Of a stretch of DNA of 29,551 bases, positions 7,134 through 14,491 are shown piece after piece (positions within the stretch are counted from its first letter, which is position 1; every line of letters starts with the position of its first letter). The stretch is from Pseudomonadota bacterium (GTDB lineage: Bacteria > Pseudomonadota > Gammaproteobacteria > Burkholderiales > Burkholderiaceae). A program made the position numbers and the translations under genes. The notes beneath the pieces are model-generated. The model saw only the letters and a program-made list of their open reading frames with translations, searched no databases and had not been told where the DNA came from. Where the stretch lies: assembly GCA_021783435.1 (NCBI GenBank), contig JAJXUC010000030.1:1-29551 (forward strand), in the 5' to 3' direction.

Positions 7134-9932
7134 TCAATGCGCCAGTTCCCAGTTCGCGCCCAGCCCCAATTCGGCCACCAGTGGCACCTTCAGGCTGGCG
7201 ACGCTCGCCATGAGGCGCGGAATATGCTCGCGCACCCAGGAGACCTCGTCCTGTGGGACTTCCAACACGAGTTCGTCGTGCACCTGCATCACCACGCGGG
7301 CACCGAGGCGCTTGTGCGCCAGTTCCCTGTCGACGGCAATCATCGCCATCTTGATGAGATCGGCCGCCGTGCCCTGCATCGGCGCGTTGATCGCAGCGCG
7401 CTCGGCACCGGCGCGACGCGGCCCGTTGGGCGAGTTGACCTCCGGCAGCCAGAGCCTGCGCCCGAACACGGTTTCCACATAGCCCTGGGCCTTGGCCTGA
7501 GCGCGGGTGCGCTCCATGTATTGCGCCACGCCAGGGTAGCGTGCGAAGTAGCGGTCGATGTAGAGCTGCGCCGCGCTGCGCTCGAGCCCCAGGTTGCGGG
7601 CCAGGCCGAAGGCGCTCATGCCGTAGATCAGGCCGAAGTTGATGACCTTGGCCATGCGGCGCTGGTCGGCATTCACCTCCAGCGGCGTGACACCGAAAAT
7701 CTCCGCCGCGGTGGCGCGGTGGATGTCCTCCCCCTGCGCGAAGGCCTTCAAAAGGCCGGGGTCCTGCGACAGATGGGCCATGATGCGCAGCTCGATCTGC
7801 GAATAATCGGCCGAGGCGATGACGCAGCCTTCGGGTGCGATGAAGGCCTCGCGGATGCGCCGTCCTTCCGGCGTGCGTACCGGGATGTTCTGCAGATTGG
7901 GGTCGTTGGACGCCAGCCGCCCCGTCACGGCGACGGCCTGCGCGTAGTTGGTATGCACCCGGCCGGTGGCTGGATTGATCATCAGCGGCAGCTTTTCGGT
8001 GTAGGTGCTCTTGAGCTTGGACAGGCCGCGGTGTTCCAGGATGACGCGCGGCAGCGGGTAGTCCTCAGCCAGCTTCTCCAGCACCTCCTCGTCGGTCGAG
8101 GGCGCCCCTCCGGCCGTTTTTTTCTGCACCGGCAATTGCAGCCTGTCGAACAGGATTTCGCCGATCTGCTTGGGGCTGCCGAGGTTGAAGGGCCCGCCAG
8201 CCAGCTCGTAAGCCCGCGCCTCGAGTTCGCCGATCTGCTTGCCCAGTTCAGCGCTTTGCCGGCGCAGCGCATCGCCATCGACCAGCACCCCGGTCCGCTC
8301 CATGCGCTGCAACACCTCGCTGACCTGCATTTCCAGCGCGTAGATGCGGCCGAGACCCTGGTCGGCCTGAATGCCCGGCCACAGCGTGCGATGCACTTGC
8401 AGGCACAGATCGGCATCCTCCCCGCTATAACGGGTGGCCACGTCCAGCGCCACCTGATCGAAGGTGATGGCCTTGGCGCCCTTGCCACACACCTGCTCGT
8501 AGCTCAGCGTGTCGTCGCGGCCGAGGTGGCGCGACACCAGGCTGTCGAGGCTGTGCGGCTTGTGGGCTTCCAGCACATAGCTTTGCAGCAGGGTGTCGTG
8601 CGCATACCCGCGCACGACGATGCCGCAATTGGCCAGCACATGCCGGTCGTACTTGCTGTTCTGACCCAGCTTGGGCTTGTCCGCGCGCTCCAGCCAGGGC
8701 CTGAGCCGCTCCAGCACCGCGTCGCGCGGCAGCTGATCCGGAACCCCGGGGTAACGGTGGGCCAGGGGAATGTAGGCGGCCTTGCCGGGTTCCACGCACA
8801 GCGAAACACCCACCAGGCGCGCGCGCATGGGGTCGAGGGAGTCGGTCTCGGTGTCGAGCGCGGTGAGTTCGGCGGCATCGATGCGCGTCAGCCAGGCCTC
8901 CAACTGTGCCCAGGTCAGCACGGTTTCATAGCTCCCCGCCGTCGGGGCGGTGCGAGGAGGCGGAGGGTCGGAACCGGCCGGCGGTTCGGCGCCCTGCTCC
9001 GTCGCCCCGGCCGGCAAGAGAGAAGCCTGCGCCGCGGGTTGCCCGGCCTGCAGCTCGTGCAGGAATTTCTTCAGGCCGTAGCGGGCGAAAAAGGGCGCGA
9101 GCCTGGCGGCATCTTCCGCGGCCGGGGTCAGGTCGGCGTCGAAGTCGCGGGCATAGCCGTCCAGGTCGCAATCGGTGGCGATGGTCACCAGCGTGCGCGC
9201 GGTGGGCAGCCAGTCCAATGCGTCGCGCAGGTTCTGGCCCACGGCACCTGAGATGTCGGCCGCGTGCGCGACCACACCCTCCAGCGAACCATATGCGGTC
9301 AGCCATTTCACCGCGGTTTTGGGCCCGACCTTGCTCACGCCGGGCACGTTATCGACGGCGTCCCCGACCAGCGTGAGGTAGTCGACGATGCGTGCCGGCG
9401 GCACGCCGAACTTGGCCAGCACGCCGGCCTCGTCCTGCACCTCGTTGCTCATCGTGTTGACCAGGGTGATGTGGTCGTTCACCAGTTGCGCCAGATCCTT
9501 GTCGCCGGTGGAGACCAGGGTGCGGATGCCTCTGGCGTGCGCACGCACGGCCAGGGTGCCGATCACATCGTCGGCCTCGACTCCCGGCACTTCCAGCAGC
9601 GGCCAGCCCATCAGGCGCACGGCTTCGTGAATCGGCTCGATCTGCTGCACCAGTTCCGGCGGCATCGGCGCGCGCTGCGCCTTGTAGTCGGCATACAGCG
9701 CGTCGCGGAAGGTAGGGCCCTTGGCGTCGAATACGCAGGCGCAGTAGCGGTAGCCCTTGGACGGCGGATACTGCTCGCGCAGGCGCCGCAGCATCGCCAC
9801 CATGCCGTAGAGCGCCCCCGTGGGTTCGCCCTGCGGGCTGCGCAGATCGGGCATGGCGTGGAAAGCGCGGTAGAGATAGCTGGAGCCGTCCACCAGCAGC
9901 AGCGTGGGGGGAAAGTCGGGTTGGTCGGTCAT
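7134..9932 (-). CDS. polA: DNA polymerase I
   Basis: 932-residue replicative repair polymerase with all three domains: N-terminal 5'-3' exonuclease/FEN domain (LLLVDGSSYLYRAFHA, VEADDVIG, STGDKDLAQLV), a 3'-5' proofreading domain that keeps its catalytic acids (DTE, Asp360 and Glu362), and a family A polymerase domain with motif A DYSQIELR (Asp709), motif B RRMAKVINFGLIYG and motif C VHDELVLE (Asp886). It processes Okazaki fragments and fills repair gaps. The ATG at 9932 was chosen over an in-frame GTG at 9953, because a -10-like GATAAT lies 6 nt upstream of that ATG and the GTG has no support. Identification is certain. Confidence 0.98.
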   Translation of the reverse strand: MTDQPDFPPTLLLVDGSSYLYRAFHAMPDLRSPQGEPTGALYGMVAMLRRLREQYPPSKGYRYCACVFDAKGPTFRDALYADYKAQRAPMPPELVQQIEPIHEAVRLMGWPLLEVPGVEADDVIGTLAVRAHARGIRTLVSTGDKDLAQLVNDHITLVNTMSNEVQDEAGVLAKFGVPPARIVDYLTLVGDAVDNVPGVSKVGPKTAVKWLTAYGSLEGVVAHAADISGAVGQNLRDALDWLPTARTLVTIATDCDLDGYARDFDADLTPAAEDAARLAPFFARYGLKKFLHELQAGQPAAQASLLPAGATEQGAEPPAGSDPPPPRTAPTAGSYETVLTWAQLEAWLTRIDAAELTALDTETDSLDPMRARLVGVSLCVEPGKAAYIPLAHRYPGVPDQLPRDAVLERLRPWLERADKPKLGQNSKYDRHVLANCGIVVRGYAHDTLLQSYVLEAHKPHSLDSLVSRHLGRDDTLSYEQVCGKGAKAITFDQVALDVATRYSGEDADLCLQVHRTLWPGIQADQGLGRIYALEMQVSEVLQRMERTGVLVDGDALRRQSAELGKQIGELEARAYELAGGPFNLGSPKQIGEILFDRLQLPVQKKTAGGAPSTDEEVLEKLAEDYPLPRVILEHRGLSKLKSTYTEKLPLMINPATGRVHTNYAQAVAVTGRLASNDPNLQNIPVRTPEGRRIREAFIAPEGCVIASADYSQIELRIMAHLSQDPGLLKAFAQGEDIHRATAAEIFGVTPLEVNADQRRMAKVINFGLIYGMSAFGLARNLGLERSAAQLYIDRYFARYPGVAQYMERTRAQAKAQGYVETVFGRRLWLPEVNSPNGPRRAGAERAAINAPMQGTAADLIKMAMIAVDRELAHKRLGARVVMQVHDELVLEVPQDEVSWVREHIPRLMASVASLKVPLVAELGLGANWELAH

Positions 9933-9938
9933 GCGTGG

Positions 9939-10009
9939 ATTATCGGTTGCCACCGCGCCGGTCCGCAGACCCCGTGCCGCGGAGCATGGCCGCGTACGCC
10001 CGTTAAAAT
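9939..10009. promoter_or_regulatory. Divergent -10 boxes adjacent to polA and DUF2782 starts
   Basis: On the minus strand GATAAT (9944-9939) is 6 nt from the polA ATG; on the plus strand TAAAAT (10004-10009) is 7 nt from the DUF2782 ATG. Transcription from these would begin at or next to the start codons, giving leaderless mRNAs. No good -35 hexamers were seen, and neither ATG has a Shine-Dalgarno. Confidence 0.4.
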
Positions 10010-10016
10010 CGGTGCC

Positions 10017-10385
10017 ATGAAACCCACACAGACTGCCGCACGCACCGCCCTGGCCCTATTGCTCGGGCTGGCTTGCGCCACGGCCTGGGCCGATCTCCCG
10101 TCCCCGGCCAGCTCCACGCCGCGCAGCGGTTTGCCCCCCGCAGCGCGCCTGGCGGACGCCCAGCCCAAGCCCACCTTCCCCGAACCCGTGGTGCGCAACC
10201 AGGTGACGCAGGATCGTGCGGTGCGCATCCAGGAACAGCAAGTGCGCGGCGCCACCACCAAGATCCACGTGCAGCCCCTGCACGGCGGGGCCAGCTACAA
10301 CATCGTGCCCCCCGACGCCTCGACCAGCACCGATCCCGCCCATATGCAGGGCCGCATGCAGTGGACCCTCGGCACCTTCCGATGA
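10017..10385 (+). CDS. DUF2782-family exported small protein
   Basis: 122-residue protein with a signal peptide (hydrophobic ALALLLGLA, likely cleavage after AWA near residue 25), a Pro-rich linker, and a C-terminal domain typical of DUF2782 (RIQEQQVRG, TTKIHVQP, YNIVP). The family is known in beta- and gammaproteobacteria and commonly sits between polA and thrB, as here. Its function is unknown; location is predicted periplasmic. The ATG at 10017 has no Shine-Dalgarno but has TAAAAT 7 nt upstream, so a leaderless message is possible. A much longer upstream extension of the frame overlaps polA antisense and is not credible. Confidence 0.85.
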   Translation: MKPTQTAARTALALLLGLACATAWADLPSPASSTPRSGLPPAARLADAQPKPTFPEPVVRNQVTQDRAVRIQEQQVRGATTKIHVQPLHGGASYNIVPPDASTSTDPAHMQGRMQWTLGTFR

Positions 10386-10473
10386 ACCGTCACCACGCGC
10401 GCGGACCGAAGTTCGCGCGCGCCTCGTCGTCTGGCGCCCGCTGGCAGGCGCCCCTCCTCTGAATCGCACCCCC

Positions 10474-11436
10474 ATGGCTGTCTTCACCCCACTCGACGCG
10501 AGCGAGGTCGTGGCCTTCCTGGCCCGCTTCGACCTGGGCACGCTCTGCGAGCTGCAAGGCATCGCCAGCGGCATCGAGAACACCAATTACTTCGTGACGA
10601 CGACACGAGGGCGCTTCGTGCTCACCCTGTTCGAGCGCCTGAGCGCCGAGCAGCTGCCGTTCTACCTGCGGCTCATGCACCATCTGGCCGCGCACGCCAT
10701 TCCGGTCCCCGACCCGATGGCCGATCGCGAGGGTCATATCCTGCACCGGATCAAGGACAAGCCCGCCGCGCTGGTGACCCGTCTTCCCGGACATAGCGTG
10801 ATGCAGCCGGCGGCAACGCATTGCGCGCAGATCGGCCGCTGCCTGGCCCGCATGCATCTGGCCGCGCGCGACTATCCCCTGCGGCAGCCGAACCTGCGCG
10901 GCCTGGCGTGGCAGCAGCAGACCGTCCCGCGCGTGCTGCCCTACATGCGCGCCGATCAGCGCGCGCTGATCGCAAACGAACTGGCGCACCAGACCGCCCT
11001 GGCCGCCACAAGCGCCCATGCCGGGCTGCCGCGCGGCGCGGTGCACGCCGACCTGTTCCGCGACAACGCGCTGTTCGAGAACGATCGACTCACCGGCGTG
11101 TTCGACTGGTATTTCGCCGGCGTGGACAGCTGGATCTTCGATCTGGCCGTCGCGCTCAACGACTGGTGCGCTGATCCGTCGAGCGGTGCATTGGAATCCG
11201 CCCGCACCCGCGCCCTGCTCGACGCCTACCAGCAAGAACGGCCCCTGCAAGCCGATGAACGCGCCCTGCTGCCGGACGCCCTGCGCGCCGCCGCGCTGCG
11301 CTTCTGGACCTCGCGCCTGGCCGACTACCACCTGCCGCGCGACGCCCACCTGCTGACCCCGCACGACCCCGCGCATTTCGAGCGCGTGCTGCGCCAGCGG
11401 ATCGACGCTGAACAGAATCTGTTCGCCCCCGCCTGA
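10474..11436 (+). CDS. thrB: Homoserine kinase (APH-fold ThrB)
   Basis: 320-residue kinase of the aminoglycoside-phosphotransferase fold, the form of ThrB found in pseudomonads and Burkholderiales rather than the GHMP-type of enterics. It phosphorylates homoserine in threonine synthesis. Seen: N-terminal GIASGIENTNYFV, Brenner motif HADLFRDN (191-198, catalytic Asp193), and a metal-binding Asp211 in FDWYFAG. The start ATG at 10474 gives the usual family N-terminus (MAVFTPL). It follows the DUF2782 gene, its usual neighbour, by 88 nt. Confidence 0.95.
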   Translation: MAVFTPLDASEVVAFLARFDLGTLCELQGIASGIENTNYFVTTTRGRFVLTLFERLSAEQLPFYLRLMHHLAAHAIPVPDPMADREGHILHRIKDKPAALVTRLPGHSVMQPAATHCAQIGRCLARMHLAARDYPLRQPNLRGLAWQQQTVPRVLPYMRADQRALIANELAHQTALAATSAHAGLPRGAVHADLFRDNALFENDRLTGVFDWYFAGVDSWIFDLAVALNDWCADPSSGALESARTRALLDAYQQERPLQADERALLPDALRAAALRFWTSRLADYHLPRDAHLLTPHDPAHFERVLRQRIDAEQNLFAPA

Positions 11437-11495
11437 ACGGCGTCGGCTACGTTCTTCTCTCTTCTTTTGCCGCTCTCCCCCACCGTCCACCCGCC

Positions 11496-12311
11496 ATGCA
11501 ATTACGCACCGTCCCCGCCCGCGAGGGTCTGAGTTGGGTCAAACAGGGCTTCGTCTGGCTGCTGCGCCAGCCCTGGAGCGTGCTGCTGATGATGGGCAGC
11601 TACATCTTCGCGGTCGGCCTGTTCTCCCTGCTGCCGATGGTGGGCGGACTGGTGCCGCTGTTGGCGGTGCAGATCGCCACCGTGGGCTTCATGACAGCAT
11701 CCAGACACATCGAGCACGGCCGTACCGTCTGGCCCAGCGTGCTGCTGGCCGGGCTGCGCGAGAGCCGGCCGCGCGTGCATGCCCTCCTGGCTCTGGGCGT
11801 GCTGTACACCGCGGCCGTGGTGGGCGTGCTCGCCATCGCCGCGCTGGTGGACGGCGGCGCGCTGCTGCGCATGCTGATGTTCGGCGCGGAACCGAGCGAC
11901 GCGGTGGTGAAAAGCGGCATCCTGCGCGGCGCGGCCCTGTTGGCGACGGTCTGCTATATCCCGGTGTCGATGGCATTCTGGTTTGCCCCGCCCCTGGTGA
12001 GCTGGCATGGCATGGGGCCAATGCAGGCGCTGTTCACCAGCTTCGTCATCGTGCTGCGCAATCTGGGCGCTTTCGTGCTCTATTTGATCCAGTGGTTTTT
12101 GCTGTTCGCCACCGTGCCGCTGCTGGTTTCCGCACTCGCGCGGGCCATGAGCGCCAGCGTGGAGACGGCCATGTTCCTGAGCCTGCCGGTGGCGCTGCTG
12201 ATGTTCCTGGCCTTCATCATGTCCTTCTACGCCAGCGCGCGCAGCCTGCTGCCCGAGCGCGAAACGGGAGCCGGCATCCCCACCGACACTTCGGCGGAAG
12301 CGAAGCGTTGA
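11496..12311 (+). CDS. BPSS1780-family integral membrane protein
   Basis: 271-residue hydrophobic protein with about six predicted membrane segments (around residues 27-60, 97-118, 140-163, 180-215 and 222-245) and a charged N-terminus. Its N-terminal pattern (VPAREGLSWVKQG, FxxQP) recalls the BPSS1780 family, a conserved Burkholderiales membrane protein of unknown role often found next to thrB. A pyrimidine-rich spacer separates it from thrB and no strong ribosome site is seen before the ATG at 11496. No substrate can be proposed. Confidence 0.75.
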   Translation: MQLRTVPAREGLSWVKQGFVWLLRQPWSVLLMMGSYIFAVGLFSLLPMVGGLVPLLAVQIATVGFMTASRHIEHGRTVWPSVLLAGLRESRPRVHALLALGVLYTAAVVGVLAIAALVDGGALLRMLMFGAEPSDAVVKSGILRGAALLATVCYIPVSMAFWFAPPLVSWHGMGPMQALFTSFVIVLRNLGAFVLYLIQWFLLFATVPLLVSALARAMSASVETAMFLSLPVALLMFLAFIMSFYASARSLLPERETGAGIPTDTSAEAKR

Positions 12312-12378
12312 GCGGCGATACATCCGGACACCGTATGCTTCGTCCTGTCACCTTGCATTCCGACCGACGAGGCCCACC

Positions 12379-13002
12379 ATGCGACGCTTGCTCCTGGCAA
12401 CCCTGCTCTTGCTCACCGCCGCCCTCAGCGGCTGCGGCTACAACGCGCTGCAGCGCGAAGACGAACAGGTGAAGGCCTCGTGGGCCGAGGTGCTCAACCA
12501 GTACCAGCGCCGCGCCGACCTGGTGCCCAACCTGGTCGCCACGGTCAAGGGCTATGCCAGCCACGAGAAAGACGTCCTGACCGCGGTCACCGAAGCCCGC
12601 GCTTCGGTCGGGCAGATCCAGGCCACGCCCGAACTGGTGAACGACCCGGAAGCCTTCGCCAAATTCCAGGCCGCGCAGCAGCAGATGACCGGCGCCCTGT
12701 CGCGCCTGCTCGCGGTGTCCGAGAACTATCCGCAGCTCAAAGCCGATGCGTCGTTCCGCGACCTGCAGGCCCAGCTCGAGGGCACCGAGAACCGCATCAC
12801 CGTGGCACGCATGCGCTACATCGAGGCGGTGCAGGCCTACAACGGCACGGTACGCCAGTTTCCCAGCAATCTGACCGCCATGGCGATGGGCTACAAGACC
12901 AAGCCCAGCTTCACGGTGGAGAACGAAAAAGCCATTGCCGCGCCGCCCAGGGTGGACTTCGGCACCGCAGCGCCAGCTCCCAAACCGGCCGCTTCGCGCT
13001 GA
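12379..13002 (+). CDS. LemA family lipoprotein
   Basis: 207-residue LemA-family protein. Seen: an N-terminal lipoprotein signal with lipobox LSGC (Cys19), then a long helical bundle with the family patterns ALQREDEQVKASWAEV, RRADLVPNLVATVKGYA and the C-terminal FPSNLTAMAMGY. The lipobox predicts membrane anchoring at the periplasmic side, unlike the single N-terminal helix of many LemA proteins. It is followed after 29 nt by a TPM-domain protein and then a second one; LemA-TPM pairs are common in bacteria and proposed to work together at the envelope. Exact function is unknown. Confidence 0.92.
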   Translation: MRRLLLATLLLLTAALSGCGYNALQREDEQVKASWAEVLNQYQRRADLVPNLVATVKGYASHEKDVLTAVTEARASVGQIQATPELVNDPEAFAKFQAAQQQMTGALSRLLAVSENYPQLKADASFRDLQAQLEGTENRITVARMRYIEAVQAYNGTVRQFPSNLTAMAMGYKTKPSFTVENEKAIAAPPRVDFGTAAPAPKPAASR

Positions 13003-13031
13003 CCTCCACATCCGCCGTCCTCACGAAGCCG

Positions 13032-13901
13032 ATGGAGCGCTCCTCGAGGGCCCCGCGCCAGCACGCCGGGCGCTGGCTCATCGGCCTGCTGCTGGCCTGC
13101 TGCGCGTGGCTGCCGGCCTGGGCTCTCGTCGCCGTGCCGGTGCTCACCGCGCCCGTTACCGATCTCACCGGAACCCTGACTGCGGCCCAGGTGCAAGGCC
13201 TCGACCAGCAACTGCAAGCCTTCGCCGCACGCAAGGGCAGCCAAGTCGCCGTGCTCATCGTGCCGACCACCAAGCCAGAGGCCATCGAGCAATATTCGAT
13301 CCGTGTCACCGACGCCTGGAAGCTCGGCCGCAAGGGTGTGGATGACGGCGTGCTGTTGCTCGTGGCCAAGGACGACCGCGCCGTGCGCATCGAGGTGGGC
13401 TACGGGCTGGAAGGCGCCATCCCCGACGCGGTAGCCAAGCGCATCGTCTCCGAGATCATCGTTCCGCGCTTTCAGGCCGGAGATTTCGCCGGTGGCATCG
13501 ATGCCGGCGCGGACCGGATCATGCGCATCATCGACGGCGAATCCCTGCCTCCCGCCCCCGCGCAGAAAACCGCACAAACCCGTGGCCCGCCGCTGGAGCT
13601 GGCCCTGTTCATCGTGTTCGGCGCGGTGGTCGTGGGCCAGGCCTTGCGCGCGGCACTGGGCCGCCTGTTGGGCGCGGGCGCATCCGCAGCCGTGGCCGGT
13701 CTCGCCGGCTGGCTGCTGATCGGCTCCGGCCTGCTCGCCGGGCTTGCCGCGCTGCTGGCCTTCTTCGCCGTGTTCAGCGGCATGCGCTTCGGCGGACCCG
13801 GGGGCTTTGGTGGCGGGGGGTTTGGCGGCGGCAGGGGGGGCGGCGGTTTTTCCGGCGGCGGGGGCGGATTCGGCGGCGGCGGCGCTTCCGGGAAGTGGTG
13901 A
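13032..13901 (+). CDS. TPM-domain (YgcG-like) membrane protein with Gly-rich tail
   Basis: 289 residues. Seen: signal peptide (WLIGLLLACCAWLPAWA), a TPM domain at about residues 38-175 (PVTDLTGTLTAAQVQGLDQQL, SQVAVLIVPTT, DGVLLLVAKDDRAVRIEVGYGLEGAIPDA), transmembrane segments around 188-210 and 217-250, then a tail very rich in Gly and Phe (GGFGGGGFGGG repeats) ending GASGKW. This is the standard architecture of YgcG-type proteins paired with LemA. TPM domains have been linked to photosystem repair phosphatase activity in plants; the bacterial role is unsettled. The ATG at 13032 gives a clean signal peptide; the frame upstream overlaps lemA and is not coding. The stop is 2 nt from the next ATG. 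Confidence 0.9.
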   Translation: MERSSRAPRQHAGRWLIGLLLACCAWLPAWALVAVPVLTAPVTDLTGTLTAAQVQGLDQQLQAFAARKGSQVAVLIVPTTKPEAIEQYSIRVTDAWKLGRKGVDDGVLLLVAKDDRAVRIEVGYGLEGAIPDAVAKRIVSEIIVPRFQAGDFAGGIDAGADRIMRIIDGESLPPAPAQKTAQTRGPPLELALFIVFGAVVVGQALRAALGRLLGAGASAAVAGLAGWLLIGSGLLAGLAALLAFFAVFSGMRFGGPGGFGGGGFGGGRGGGGFSGGGGGFGGGGASGKW

Positions 13902-13903
13902 GC

Positions 13904-14410
13904 ATGGGCCTCCAGCGCCTGTTCCGTCACGCGTTCTATCCCACGGCGCGAGTCCACATGCTGTTTCCGCGCCAGGCGATGCAGGCCATCGCCGACGCCA
14001 TCCACGCCGCCGAGGGCCGGCATGGCGGGGAAATCCGCGTCGCCATCGAGGGCGCGCTGGACTGGCCCGAACTCTGGCGCGGCGTCACGCCGCGCCAACA
14101 GGCCATTGCCTTGTTCTCATCCCTGCGTGTGTGGGACACTGAACGCAACGACGGCGTGCTGATCTACCTGTTGCTCGCCGAGCATGCGGTGGAAATCGTC
14201 GCCGACCGCGGCATCGCCGCACGCGTCGCCCTCCAATCATGGCAGGAGGTGTGCCACGGCATGGAGCAGCACCTGCGCCAGTCGCGCCACCTTGACGCCA
14301 TCCTGCAAGGCGTGGACGGCGTGAGCAAGTTGCTCGCCGAACATGCCCCCGCATTGGACGGCGAGCCGCGCAACGAACTCAGCAACTGGCCCGTCGTCGT
14401 CAAAGGCTGA
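13904..14410 (+). CDS. Second TPM-domain protein, soluble
   Basis: 168-residue protein with a TPM (DUF477-like) fold: GEIRVAIEG, a helix with RQQAIALFSSLRVWDTERNDGVLIYLLLAEHAVEIVADRGIAARV, and a C-terminal helical stretch. It lacks the signal peptide, membrane segments and Gly-rich tail of its upstream neighbour, so it is predicted cytoplasmic or peripheral. The ATG at 13904 starts 2 nt after the preceding stop, with GGAAGTGG as a likely ribosome site inside the upstream gene; a GTG at 13895 overlapping the stop is an alternative. It is the third gene of a lemA-TPM-TPM unit. Function unknown. Confidence 0.88.
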   Translation: MGLQRLFRHAFYPTARVHMLFPRQAMQAIADAIHAAEGRHGGEIRVAIEGALDWPELWRGVTPRQQAIALFSSLRVWDTERNDGVLIYLLLAEHAVEIVADRGIAARVALQSWQEVCHGMEQHLRQSRHLDAILQGVDGVSKLLAEHAPALDGEPRNELSNWPVVVKG

Positions 14411-14440
14411 GCCGCTCGGCTCAGCCCGCATGCGCGGGCT
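14405..14440. terminator. Overlapping hairpins between convergent TPM gene and uvrD
   Basis: GGCTGAGCC (14405-14413) pairs with GGCTCAGCC (14418-14426) around a 4-nt loop. AGCCCGC (14423-14429) pairs with GCGGGCT (14434-14440) around ATGC. The two share bases 14423-14426, so only one can form fully. The first hairpin covers the stop codon of the TPM gene. No good T-tract follows on either strand. Probably a shared bidirectional terminator. Confidence 0.45.
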
Positions 14441-14491
14441 TGGGCACGGCGAAGGGCCCACCGGCATGCTTGTCGGTCGCCAACGAGCCGC

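Noticed and set aside
7080..9251. Long plus-strand open frame (about 720 codons) antisense to polA
   Set aside because: Its translation is rich in Arg, His, Gln and Gly with no domain pattern, as expected opposite a GC-rich gene. PolA motifs on the other strand are complete.
13795..13895. G-rich repeat region as a possible regulatory repeat or G-quadruplex element
   Set aside because: It encodes the Gly-rich tail normal for YgcG-type TPM proteins, which explains the composition.
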